DNA from: Blastocatellia bacterium
GTDB lineage: Bacteria > Acidobacteriota > Blastocatellia > Chloracidobacteriales > Chloracidobacteriaceae
NCBI GenBank assembly: GCA_019695185.1
Contig: JAIBAN010000045.1
Location: forward strand, 1 to 62,303
Direction of reading: 5' to 3'
Length of the DNA: 62,303 nt
Of the stretch, positions 45,101-52,460 are shown piece by piece. The translations under genes were made by a program, and so were the position numbers. The notes below the pieces were generated by a model. It worked only from the letters and a program-made list of their open reading frames with translations. It was not told the DNA's origin and made no database searches. The stretch's first letter is position 1; every line of letters starts with the position of its first letter.

Positions 45101-46187
45101 GGTGGTGTTTCCGGAAATGTTGGAAAAACTGGATGTTCACGGTTTTATGAACATCCCGATTGTGACGCGCGATGGAAACGTGCGGGCTGTGATTGACGTG
45201 CGGCGTCCGATGGGGCGCAAGCCGTTTACGGACAACGACCGCAAAGTGGTCGAAGCGCTGGCTTCACAAGCCTCGGTGGCAATCGAAAATGCTTCGTTGC
45301 ACGGAATCGTGGCGGGCAAAAATGAACAACTGGAAGAGAAAAATCTGATGATTGTCGAATCCATGCGGGAGATTGAGCGCCTGTATGAAAACGAACAGCA
45401 GGTCAACCGGAGCTTGCAGGAACTCAATCAGATGAAAACCAACTTTTTGATTGTCACGTCGCATGAGATGCGGACCCCGCTGACCGTCATCAAAGGCTAT
45501 ACCGAAGCCCTGCTCCATCAGTACCTCGGCCCGCTGACGCCCTCTCAAAACCGGGCCATTACCGCCAGCCAGCGGATGGTTGAACGCATGGCAACCACCT
45601 TTGAAGACATTTTGACCATGCTCAAAATCAACGAGCGGCGCATCACCCTGAAACTGTCCCACGTCGAAGTCGGAGCCCTGGTCAGTGAAGCCATCGAAGA
45701 ACTGAACTCGTTTCTGGACCGCCGCCAGCAGACATTGGTGTTTTCACCGCCGGCACCTGCCCTGGTCCAGATTGACCAGGAAAAACTCAAACTGGTTTTG
45801 GTCAATATCATTCAGAATGCAATCAAATTCACCCATGACCAGGGTGAAATCCGGGTGGAGGTGCAGGAAACCGAGGCCCATGTCACCATCAAGGTGACGG
45901 ATTCAGGCATTGGCATTGAAGCTCACGAAGTTGAACGGGTGTTTGACCGTTTCTACACGGGGAGCGACCCTTTGTCGCATCATTCGGGCAAATTTGAGTT
46001 TTCCGCTCGCGGGACCGGGCTTGGCCTGTCAATCGCCCGCAGCTACATCGAAGCCCACGGCGGCAAGGTTTGGGCCGAATCGGAGGGGTTGGGCAAAGGC
46101 AGTTCTTTTTATGTTCAAATTGCCAAAATTCCGGTGATTGACCCCGAAACCGCCACGACGACAGGGGAACATGCAATTCAGGACTGA
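42156..46187 (+). CDS. Propeller-sensor histidine kinase with GAF domain, no receiver
   Basis: This 1343-residue protein begins with a signal peptide (1-27). Propeller blades (40-720), a Y_Y_Y domain (770-845) and a membrane helix (851-870) follow. A GAF domain (about 895-1045, VAMEGARLVNGAPGGLGVVEG) and a coiled coil precede HisKA with TSHEMRTPLT (His about 1102). The HATPase has NIIQNAIKFTH and GTGLGLSIARSY. Unlike its two paralogues it has a GAF domain and no receiver. The stop codon is the TGA of a GGACTGA heptad array. Confidence 0.92.
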   Translation: MCRSWRIVLLLLCVLFTVHRQSFVFGQGQRATAPLPTPLSAPASNAFPAGCPTFRIFNSKTGLPQNSVQSIAYDLKGYLWIGTQDGAAYYNGRKWTVVNMPNRTASNFVLAMLCGRDGSMWFGTNSAGLACLKNNQWTVYSTADGALPNNQVYCLRETIEANGKPALWVGTEGGLAKFADGRWTHFTQQNSSLPGNRIRAITETTSAKGGKSLWVGIFGAGLARLANGTWSFLTVQNSGLPHPLVRTLSTSQDSLGNTLLWVGTVGGGLARFLVRDGESAPGTGASDWTVFTTGNSPLPVDAVWSIQPTRSSLGGNEIWVGTLGGGVVRLTERASPSIGYEWSVFNSRNSNLPDNQVIQIAEAVGEQGRALWIGTSGGGVARLEKNQWLTLDPAGTILPDRQIWCFLETRSSAGNPVFWVGTGGGLGRYEAGVWKIFDTGNSQLPNNLVNDMLEVNEPGGEKTIWVATLGGGVVCFQDGGPWKVFNTANSSLKSDNVLVLCQMQLADGSSTIWAGTNGGGLAMYYRGGWEFFDTANSGLSHDSVFSLLETKSANGTQYLWAGTRGGGVARLDVSSFFRQRAARPNLTASEMNGFWTAFTPKNSQLPSNYVLSLAQTSGPDGRSFLWIGTGSGGLCRADLNHLEQPWLVLSDSTTPALPNNTIYFVCQDRLGRIFVYTNKGIACLTVPATAEPGAFYTVQVFGTENGLPSEECNSGAGLVDSQGNLWVGTVGGAAVFNPRLAKRESVVKPLLIERILLNGKDHPVAEGEELSYRDTNFLFEYALLTTFREAAITYQVQLEGFDKTPSEWSADSRKEYTNLGAGPYTFKVWARDYEGNLVGPTTISFQITQAPWRRWWAVGLYILVLGGAIYGFYEWRLHLVNRRQEERIAYLGHLLESTRIINSQLDLTAVLENVAMEGARLVNGAPGGLGVVEGNEVVFRRLWNKNRWEDICVRFQFGEGVAGTVAETGTGLIINDPKKSPLVVFPEMLEKLDVHGFMNIPIVTRDGNVRAVIDVRRPMGRKPFTDNDRKVVEALASQASVAIENASLHGIVAGKNEQLEEKNLMIVESMREIERLYENEQQVNRSLQELNQMKTNFLIVTSHEMRTPLTVIKGYTEALLHQYLGPLTPSQNRAITASQRMVERMATTFEDILTMLKINERRITLKLSHVEVGALVSEAIEELNSFLDRRQQTLVFSPPAPALVQIDQEKLKLVLVNIIQNAIKFTHDQGEIRVEVQETEAHVTIKVTDSGIGIEAHEVERVFDRFYTGSDPLSHHSGKFEFSARGTGLGLSIARSYIEAHGGKVWAESEGLGKGSSFYVQIAKIPVIDPETATTTGEHAIQD

Positions 46188-46292
46188 GGACTGAGGACTG
46201 AGGACTGAGTTTCCCCAACTCGTGAGTTTGTGCCAAATAACAGCTCCGGAATGGATTTTGCTCAGTCCTCAGTCCTCAGTCCTCAGTCCTTA
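46180..46292. repeat. Inverted pair of GGACTGA heptads
   Basis: The left arm (46180-46209) has four GGACTGA copies, the first providing the kinase stop. The right arm (46261-46292) has the complement (TCAGTCC), ending at the stop of the convergent SRAP gene. The spacer is about 50 bp. Confidence 0.92.
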
Positions 46293-46979
46293 GAAAAGCC
46301 CTATCTGTTTCAGGGATTGGGCGACCGGTTCAATCAGGGAAGCATCATCATTTTTGACGGCATTGACCTTGCGGGAAACCTCAAAGGCACGCATTTGGTC
46401 CGCCGGAAATGGCTTGAGCAATTCCAACAGTTCGGGCGGTTTGGCATCACTGAGCCAGGTCCGTTCCAGGCTTGGGGGAAGGATGACGGCCATCCGTTCA
46501 TGCAAAGGGGCGAGTAATTCATTGGCTTCAGTTGTGATAATCGTGCAGGTGCGGAGCGGGTTTCCTTCCGGTGATTCCCACACATCCCACAATCCCGCCA
46601 TGGCAAAGGCTCCGCCTTGGGTCAGTGAAACATAATAAGGGGTACGGGAACCGTCCGGATTTTTTTTCCATTCGTAAAATCCATCGGCCAAAACCAGACA
46701 GCGACGGGTCTTGAAAATCCGGTTGAAGGAAGGTTTTTCCAAAATGGATTCGGAACGGGCGTTGATGAGGTTCATGCCCAGCTTCGGGTCTTTCGACCAG
46801 GAAGGTATCAAGCCCCATTGCGCCATGGAGAGTCTTTGCGGTGAGTCGTTCAAAATTACAGCCACGGATTGGGTCGGGGCAATATTAAACCGGGCGGAAA
46901 CCGGTTGTTCGGCTTCAGTTAAAGCAAAGCGTTCCAACAACGGTTCGGTCTGTACTGTCAGCGTATAGCGGCCACACAT
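46290..46979 (-). CDS. SRAP/HMCES-family abasic-site protein (YedK)
   Basis: This 229-residue protein has the invariant Cys2 (MCGRY), the catalytic Asn-containing ARFNIAPTQ and LINARSE, Glu in ADGFYEWKK and the final HERM His. SRAP proteins form a covalent thiazolidine link through Cys2 with abasic sites in single-stranded DNA, protecting them from breakage. All key residues are present. Confidence 0.93.
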   Translation of the reverse strand: MCGRYTLTVQTEPLLERFALTEAEQPVSARFNIAPTQSVAVILNDSPQRLSMAQWGLIPSWSKDPKLGMNLINARSESILEKPSFNRIFKTRRCLVLADGFYEWKKNPDGSRTPYYVSLTQGGAFAMAGLWDVWESPEGNPLRTCTIITTEANELLAPLHERMAVILPPSLERTWLSDAKPPELLELLKPFPADQMRAFEVSRKVNAVKNDDASLIEPVAQSLKQIGLF

Positions 46980-47190
46980 GAGAAATACCTTTCTGTTTCA
47001 GGTGCCATTGGTCATCGGCCATTTGGGAATCCATCTGAAACTTTTTCTTGCCTCAGAGCGGTTGAGAATTTTGGTTACCCAATCAACATACGGACAATCG
47101 CACCTGAAAGCCGGAGAACTTCCTTTTCCAACCTGTCAAGTTTTGGTAGTCTCGCGCCTCGGTTCCAGCCAAAAGACCGGCGGGATTGGC

Positions 47191-47850
47191 CTACAACTCA
47201 AACAGTTTATCGGCCAAGCCGACATCCACCCGCAGGTTCTTCCATTCGGTTTTGGAATCAAACCGGCCACCGCGAAAATTGAACCATTCGACCGGGAGTT
47301 GCTGCCCGGCGTCAATCACAATCAGGTCGCGTTTGCCGGGGCGTTCAACATTGAGGTGATAGAGTTTGCGGCCTTGTTCGACCACCGAAACGGTCACCGT
47401 GCCACTGTTCAGGGTTTGGCGGATGTCTTTGAGAACCGAAGCAAAATCCGTGGTGGTAAAACCGCTTCCGTCATCGTTGAGCAACCGTTTGTCGGTCGGC
47501 TCCATGGTGATGGTAAACAACCCCAAAACGCCACCGGCTTTGGCCCGGACTTTGCCGTTTTTCTGCAAGACGCATTGAGCGCCCTTGTCTTTGCCGCTGG
47601 TGACTTCCAGACGAATCAATTTCGGCTTTTTGAAAAAGTAGTTGTTGGTTTCCACCACGGTGTTCCCTTTTTTGAGACTCGTGACGTTGAGCTGGCACTG
47701 GTAATCCCTGAGGGTGTCAATCCGGCGCTGCATCATTTGAACCAAATCCTGAGGGGTCGGCGTGGTTTCGGCGGTGGCCACCGGGTTCAGGGAAAAAAAC
47801 GAGGGAATCGTCATCAGTGCGCCCAGCAAAAAAACAAAAAACATGCGCAT
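47191..47850 (-). CDS. LolA-like periplasmic lipoprotein carrier-type protein
   Basis: This protein of about 219 residues has a signal peptide (1-27) and a LolA/DUF1571-like fold: QDLVQMMQRRIDTLRDYQCQL, then alternating strands (KGNTVVETNNYFFKKPKLIRLEV). Such proteins ferry lipids or lipoproteins across the periplasm. Start set at the ATG at 47850. It is divergent from hpnJ by 118 bp; a role with hopanoids is only a guess. Confidence 0.72.
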   Translation of the reverse strand: MRMFFVFLLGALMTIPSFFSLNPVATAETTPTPQDLVQMMQRRIDTLRDYQCQLNVTSLKKGNTVVETNNYFFKKPKLIRLEVTSGKDKGAQCVLQKNGKVRAKAGGVLGLFTITMEPTDKRLLNDDGSGFTTTDFASVLKDIRQTLNSGTVTVSVVEQGRKLYHLNVERPGKRDLIVIDAGQQLPVEWFNFRGGRFDSKTEWKNLRVDVGLADKLFEL

Positions 47851-47968
47851 TGCTCTAAAAAATTTCCTTTCACGAATGAATGATTTTCGAGTATGCTGGC
47901 CGGTCCGTTTTTCGGTCAAGTCAGAATAGCTTAAAGCACAAAGCACCACTTCTAAAGCGAGGAACTGC

Positions 47969-49423
47969 ATGAAAACGCTCTTACTCAATCCGCCGTCCTT
48001 TGAAAACTTCGACGGCGGAGCCAGTTCGCGGTGGCCCGCCACCCGCGAAATCGCATCCTATTGGTATCCGGTCTGGTTGGCCTATCCTGCCGGGATGATT
48101 CCCAATTCCCGTTTGTTGGATGCTCCGCCCCATGGCGTGAGCGTCCTGGAAACCGTCGCCATTGCCAAGGATTACGATTTTGTCGTGCTCTTTACCAGTA
48201 CGCCGGGAATGCACAACGATTTCAAACTGGCCGAGATGATGAAAGCGGAAAAACCGTCGCTCAAAATTACTTTTGTCGGCCCGCCTGTGACCTCGCATCC
48301 GGAAGATTTCCTCAAAAAATGTTCAGCCATTGATTTTGTCTGCCGCAAGGAATTTGACTACACGGTCAAGGAATTTGCCGAAGGCAAACCGCTTGCGGAA
48401 ATTCTGGGCGTCAGTTATTGGGAAAACGGCAAAATCGTCCATACGCCGGACCGCCCGCAGATTCACGATTTGGATTCCCTTCCGTTTGCCTCGGAAATCT
48501 ACGCCCGCGATTTGGACATCACCCGCTACAACGTGCCGTTCCTGCTGCATCCGTATGTGGCTTTTTACAGCACGCGCGGCTGTCCGGCGCTCTGCACCTT
48601 CTGCCTCTGGCCGCAGACCATCAGCGGACATGCCTGGCGCGAACGTTCGGTTGAAAACGTGGTGGCCGAAGTCAAACGGACGCTCGAACTCTTTCCTAAC
48701 ATCAAGGAAATTTTCTTTGACGACGACACGTTTGCCTGGAAGAAGTCGCGCACCATCAAAATCTGCGAAGAATTCAAGAAGCTCAACTTCACCTGGTCCT
48801 GCACGTCGCGGTCCCACACGGACTACGAAACCCTCAAGGCCATGAAGGAAGCCGGTTGCCGGTTGATGATTGTCGGGTTTGAGTCGGGCGACGACCAAAT
48901 CCTGAAAAACATCAAAAAAGGTGCCACGGCTGAGATGGGCCGCAAGTTCATGAAGAACTGTAAAAAACTCGGCCTGGTCGTCCACGGGGATTTCATTCTG
49001 GGATTGCCGGGCGAAACCCGCGAAACGATTGAAAAAACCATCAAGTATGCCAAGGAACTGGATTGCGAAACCATCCAGGTTTCGATTGCCCACGCCTATC
49101 CCGGAACGGAACTGTACACCTACCTTGAGGAAAAAGGTCTGTTGCGCGGCGAAATGACCGATGAGGAAGGCCACCAGTTGCCGCACATTGAATATCCGGG
49201 CCTCGGACGCGGCGAAATCATGCACAGCGTCGAACGGTTTTACGACACCTATTACTTCCGCCCGAAAGTGGTCGCCCGGATTGTCGGCAAAGCCCTCTTT
49301 GACGGTCAGGAACGCAAACGGCTGTTTAAGGAAGCCAAGGAATTCATGTCGCTCCGTTCCAAGCGCAAAGACTTTGTGAAAGCGCAAATGAACCAGGAAG
49401 GCGGCAGCCATAAAGGCGTGTAA
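47969..49423 (+). CDS. hpnJ: Hopanoid-associated radical SAM protein HpnJ
   Basis: This 484-residue protein has an N-terminal B12-binding-type domain beginning KTLLLNPPSFENFDGG and a radical SAM core with the iron-sulfur triad C-x3-C-x2-C (RGCPALCTFCLW). It also has IFFDDDTF and GLPGETRETIEKT. The N-terminus and core closely follow the HpnJ pattern. HpnJ makes the cyclitol ether head group of bacteriohopanetetrol from the glucosamine form. It precedes hpnK. Confidence 0.92.
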   Translation: MKTLLLNPPSFENFDGGASSRWPATREIASYWYPVWLAYPAGMIPNSRLLDAPPHGVSVLETVAIAKDYDFVVLFTSTPGMHNDFKLAEMMKAEKPSLKITFVGPPVTSHPEDFLKKCSAIDFVCRKEFDYTVKEFAEGKPLAEILGVSYWENGKIVHTPDRPQIHDLDSLPFASEIYARDLDITRYNVPFLLHPYVAFYSTRGCPALCTFCLWPQTISGHAWRERSVENVVAEVKRTLELFPNIKEIFFDDDTFAWKKSRTIKICEEFKKLNFTWSCTSRSHTDYETLKAMKEAGCRLMIVGFESGDDQILKNIKKGATAEMGRKFMKNCKKLGLVVHGDFILGLPGETRETIEKTIKYAKELDCETIQVSIAHAYPGTELYTYLEEKGLLRGEMTDEEGHQLPHIEYPGLGRGEIMHSVERFYDTYYFRPKVVARIVGKALFDGQERKRLFKEAKEFMSLRSKRKDFVKAQMNQEGGSHKGV

Positions 49424-49425
49424 TT

Positions 49426-49547
49426 CCATTTGCGATTTGCGATTTGCGATTTGCCAAGTAATGGAAAGTCTGTGACAGCCTTTTTGCTTCACAATGGCAA
49501 ATGGCAAATGGCAAATGGCAAATGAAAAAATGGCAAATTGCAAATGA
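49426..49547. repeat. Inverted pair of heptads (GCGATTT / GGCAAAT)
   Basis: The left arm (49426-49456) has GCGATTT copies and the right arm (49493-49547) GGCAAAT copies, related as imperfect complements. The right arm runs up to the hpnK start codon. Confidence 0.85.
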
Positions 49548-50395
49548 AAAGGCTGATTGTCAATGCGGATGATTTTGGGAAAACCGAAGCCTGTAACCAG
49601 GCCATCATCCGCGCCCATGACCAGGGCATTTTAACCAGTTGCAGTCTGATGGTGTCAGGCGAGGCATGTGAACAGGCCGTTGAATTGGCCCGTTCGCGGC
49701 CTCGTCTTGCTGTTGGCCTGCATTTGGTTTTGATTTGCGGAAAGAGTGCTTTGCCCTCGACCGAAATTCCTGATTTGGTGGATGCGGAAGGCAATTTTTC
49801 CAATGATTCCTTTACCGCCGGGGTGAAATACTATTTTTCCAAAACAGCGCGGGAACAGTTGCGGCAGGAAATCTGGTCCCAGGTGGCACGGTTTGCCGCC
49901 ACGGGGTTGCCCTTCTCGCATGTGGACGGGCATCTGCACATGCACATGCACCCGGCGGCGTTTCCGATTCTGGTCGAAGCCGCAGCCCATTACGGCTGTC
50001 GGCGCGTCCGCCTGCCGCGCGAACCGCTGATGGCAACGCTCAGACTCCGCAAACGCAATCTGGCCATGAAGCTGGTTTGGTGGAGTGTTTTTCACCTTCT
50101 CAGCCGTCATTCGAGAAAACTCCTGGCCGAAAAACAGTTTTCAGTGGTGGAGAACGTGTACGGGTTGCTTGAAAGCGGAGCCATGACCGAGGATTTCTGG
50201 CTCGGCCTGCTGCCCCAATTAACGGCTGAAACCAATGAGATTTACTCCCACCCGGAGTTGATTTCGCTGGATCCGAAATCGGACAACCACCTGGGCGAAG
50301 CGGAACTGGCAGCGCTCTTGAGTGCGCGGGTCAGGGCCATGCTTGACCAACACCAATTGCGGCTGATTACCTATGCTGATTTGGATGGGGTCTAG
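49544..50395 (+). CDS. hpnK: Hopanoid-associated deacetylase HpnK
   Basis: This 284-residue YdjC/ChbG-type protein has the metal/catalytic motif NADDFG (about 7-12) and VDGHLHMHMHP (about 125-135). HpnK removes the acetyl group from GlcNAc-bacteriohopanetetrol made by HpnI. The ATG at 49544 is preferred over a TTG at 49538. The stop codon (TAG) is part of the GGGTCTA repeat. Confidence 0.9.
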   Translation: MKRLIVNADDFGKTEACNQAIIRAHDQGILTSCSLMVSGEACEQAVELARSRPRLAVGLHLVLICGKSALPSTEIPDLVDAEGNFSNDSFTAGVKYYFSKTAREQLRQEIWSQVARFAATGLPFSHVDGHLHMHMHPAAFPILVEAAAHYGCRRVRLPREPLMATLRLRKRNLAMKLVWWSVFHLLSRHSRKLLAEKQFSVVENVYGLLESGAMTEDFWLGLLPQLTAETNEIYSHPELISLDPKSDNHLGEAELAALLSARVRAMLDQHQLRLITYADLDGV

Positions 50396-50408
50396 GGTCT
50401 AGGGTCTG
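50387..50408. repeat. Left arm, GGGTCTA heptads
   Basis: Three copies of GGGTCTA overlap the end of hpnK and face the longer complementary array at 50848-50902, with a whole gene between. Confidence 0.9.
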
Positions 50409-50493
50409 AAGTTAAATTCAAATTTCGAATTTACTTGGAATGGTTCTTGCACAAGGGTTCCCATGCAGAGCTTTATCATGATTGGAGAACCTT

Positions 50494-50808
50494 GTGCTGA
50501 AATCATATCGTGATTTGGATGCCTGGAAAAAAGCGATTGAAACCGTAGAGGCAGTTTATACTCTGGCCCAAACTTTTCCTGAGAGTGAAAAGTATGGGCT
50601 TGCCTCCCAAATACAAAGGGCTTCGGTTTCTGTCCCTTCAAACATCGCTGAAGGGTATGGCAGAACCCATCGAGGAGATTATTTACGACATCTTTCAATT
50701 GCCCGTGGTTCACTTTATGAAGTTGAAACCCAGCTTTTAATTGCTGTAAAACTTGGCTTTACAACCAGGGAAAAGGCTGCTGGGGTTTGGCACTTGGTGC
50801 AAGAGTAA
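50494..50808 (+). CDS. Four-helix-bundle protein of the 23S rRNA intervening-sequence (S23) family
   Basis: This protein of about 104 residues has the family pattern: SYRDLDAWKKAIETV, LASQIQRASVSVPSNIAEGYGR, and YLRHLSIARGSLYEVETQLLIA. The family was first seen inside 23S rRNA intervening sequences; its function is unknown. GTG at 50494 has GGAGAA ahead. The gene and its flanks are visibly more AT-rich than hpnK and lie between inverted GGGTCTA arrays, suggesting a separately acquired cassette. Confidence 0.88.
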   Translation: MLKSYRDLDAWKKAIETVEAVYTLAQTFPESEKYGLASQIQRASVSVPSNIAEGYGRTHRGDYLRHLSIARGSLYEVETQLLIAVKLGFTTREKAAGVWHLVQE

Positions 50809-50847
50809 GGGAAACTATTATCCGGATTGATTTCTTCCCTCAATCGC

Positions 50848-50902
50848 AGACCCTAGACCCTAGACCCTAGACCCTAGACCCTAGACCCTAGACCCTAGAC
50901 CC
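50848..50902. repeat. Right arm, CCCTAGA heptads
   Basis: About seven copies of CCCTAGA/GACCCTA, complement to the array at the end of hpnK. Confidence 0.95.
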
Positions 50903-50909
50903 AAAAGAA

Positions 50910-51350
50910 ATGAAACTCCTTCCACTCCTCCTGCTGGCAATTTTAACCAACTCCATCGGAAACGCCCTGCTCAGTCATGGAATGAAAACCGTCTCCCCGG
51001 TTTTAGAAGCCTGTCTGGCCACGGGAAACTATCCGGGAATGGTTCTTCCGGTTCTGACCAATCCCAGTTTTCTGGGCGGATTGACCTGCCTGGTGACGTT
51101 CTTTCTGTTGTTTTTAACCCTGCTCTCCAAAGCCGATTTGAGTTACGTGCTGCCGGTGACCTCGTTTAACTACGTGATTACCGTGGCCATCGCCGCCTTT
51201 ATGCTCAAGGAACAGGTTTCCCCGGTGCGCTGGTTGGCAGTGTTGATTATTTCCATGGGCGTGTTGCTGGTGGCACGCGGAGAGAGCCGGACCGTCACCG
51301 ATACCGAAGACCTTCCAGTATCGGTTGAACTGGCGGAGGAGCAGATATGA
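50910..51350 (+). CDS. Small multidrug-type (EamA/SMR) transporter subunit 1
   Basis: This 146-residue protein has four membrane helices, the last with VRWLAVLIISMGVLLVA, and a charged C-terminal tail. It overlaps the next gene by 4 bp (ATGA). Paired small SMR proteins such as ArnE/ArnF flip lipid-linked sugars. Position between hpnK and hpnI suggests movement of a hopanoid or its precursor; this is inference. Confidence 0.82.
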   Translation: MKLLPLLLLAILTNSIGNALLSHGMKTVSPVLEACLATGNYPGMVLPVLTNPSFLGGLTCLVTFFLLFLTLLSKADLSYVLPVTSFNYVITVAIAAFMLKEQVSPVRWLAVLIISMGVLLVARGESRTVTDTEDLPVSVELAEEQI

Positions 51351-51715
51351 TGACTTGGCTTTTGATTGGAATGGTGGTTTGTGCCGGTTCGGTCGGTGAC
51401 ATTTTGGTGAGCCGGGGCATGAAGCAAATTGGCGAGGTGCATTCCTTCAATTTTTGGTTTCTGCTCCAGACTGCTCGCAAAGGATTGACGAATCTTTCTT
51501 TGCTGGGTGGCATCGGCGGCATGGCTGTGGCTTTTTTCTCGTTGTTGACGGTGTTGACCTGGGCCCCGGTCAGTCTGGTTGAACCGGCCACAGCCCTCTG
51601 CTATGTGTTCAACACATTTGGGGCCAGGTTGTATCTCAATGAAAAAGTGGACCGGATGCGGTGGGCCGGAACCTTGCTGGTGTGCGTTGGTGCCGTTTTA
51701 TTGTCCGTTGGCTGA
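51347..51715 (+). CDS. Small multidrug-type (EamA/SMR) transporter subunit 2
   Basis: This 122-residue protein has four membrane helices (GMVVCAGSVGDILVSRGMKQIG; AGTLLVCVGAVLLSVG) and is coupled to subunit 1. The two probably form a heterodimer. Family assignment is by topology and the typical GDILVSRGMK opening helix. Confidence 0.82.
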   Translation: MMTWLLIGMVVCAGSVGDILVSRGMKQIGEVHSFNFWFLLQTARKGLTNLSLLGGIGGMAVAFFSLLTVLTWAPVSLVEPATALCYVFNTFGARLYLNEKVDRMRWAGTLLVCVGAVLLSVG

Positions 51716-51769
51716 AACTGTCCGGGACGCAATTGGTTCCTGTCAAATTTCCGAAGAAAGGCGCAACCC

Positions 51770-52453
51770 GTGAAGTCATTCGTTTTGATTTGGGTTTTGT
51801 ACAGTCTGAGCCTGACGGTTTGGGCTTGGGGGCCTGTGCAACAGCCTCCGCAGGAAGCCGGGCCATTTCGCACTCCGGAACTGGTTGAACTGGTTCAGCT
51901 CGACGCTACGCTGAAGCTCGACATTCGTTACGCCCGCAAAGACAATTTTCTGGGCCGTCCGGTTTACGCCGAAGCCCGTGCCTTTTTGCAAAAACCGGCT
52001 GCCGAAGCCTTGGTCCGGGTGCAAAACTCCCTGAAAAAACAAGGTCTGGGATTGGTTGTGTTTGATGGGTATCGGCCTTGGGCCGTGACCAAAGTCTTTT
52101 GGGATGCCATGCCCGCCGATAAAAAAATCTTTGTGGCCGACCCGGCCAAAGGCTCCAAACACAATCGGGGGTGCGCCATTGACCTCACCTTATGCGACCT
52201 GAACACCGGAAAACCGCTACCCATGCCAAGCGGCTATGATGAAACGAGCGAGCGGGCGTATCCGACTTATCCCGGCGGAACCAAAGCGGAGCGAACCAAC
52301 CGCGACATACTGCGACAGGCGATGGAGGCCGAGGGCTTCAAGGTTTACGAGTATGAATGGTGGCATTTTGATTACAAGGATTGGAAGGAATATCCGATTT
52401 TGAACATTCCATTCACGGAAATCCATTCTGAATCCCATTCCTTGAAAAAGTAA
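51770..52453 (+). CDS. D-Ala-D-Ala dipeptidase-like (VanX/DdpX) secreted protein
   Basis: This 227-residue protein starts at a GTG (51770), after GAAAGG. It has a short signal peptide and the M15 metallopeptidase motif S-x-H-x3-G-x-A-x-D (SKHNRGCAID), plus EWWHFDY supplying the third zinc His. VanX-type enzymes split D-Ala-D-Ala. It is placed between transporters and hpnI on the same strand, which is unusual. Confidence 0.88.
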   Translation: MKSFVLIWVLYSLSLTVWAWGPVQQPPQEAGPFRTPELVELVQLDATLKLDIRYARKDNFLGRPVYAEARAFLQKPAAEALVRVQNSLKKQGLGLVVFDGYRPWAVTKVFWDAMPADKKIFVADPAKGSKHNRGCAIDLTLCDLNTGKPLPMPSGYDETSERAYPTYPGGTKAERTNRDILRQAMEAEGFKVYEYEWWHFDYKDWKEYPILNIPFTEIHSESHSLKK

Positions 52454-52460
52454 CCAACCG

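Noticed and set aside
50848..50902. CRISPR array or telomere-like repeat
   Set aside because: Units are 7 bp with no spacers, and arrays are internal to the sequence at gene borders, so neither reading fits.
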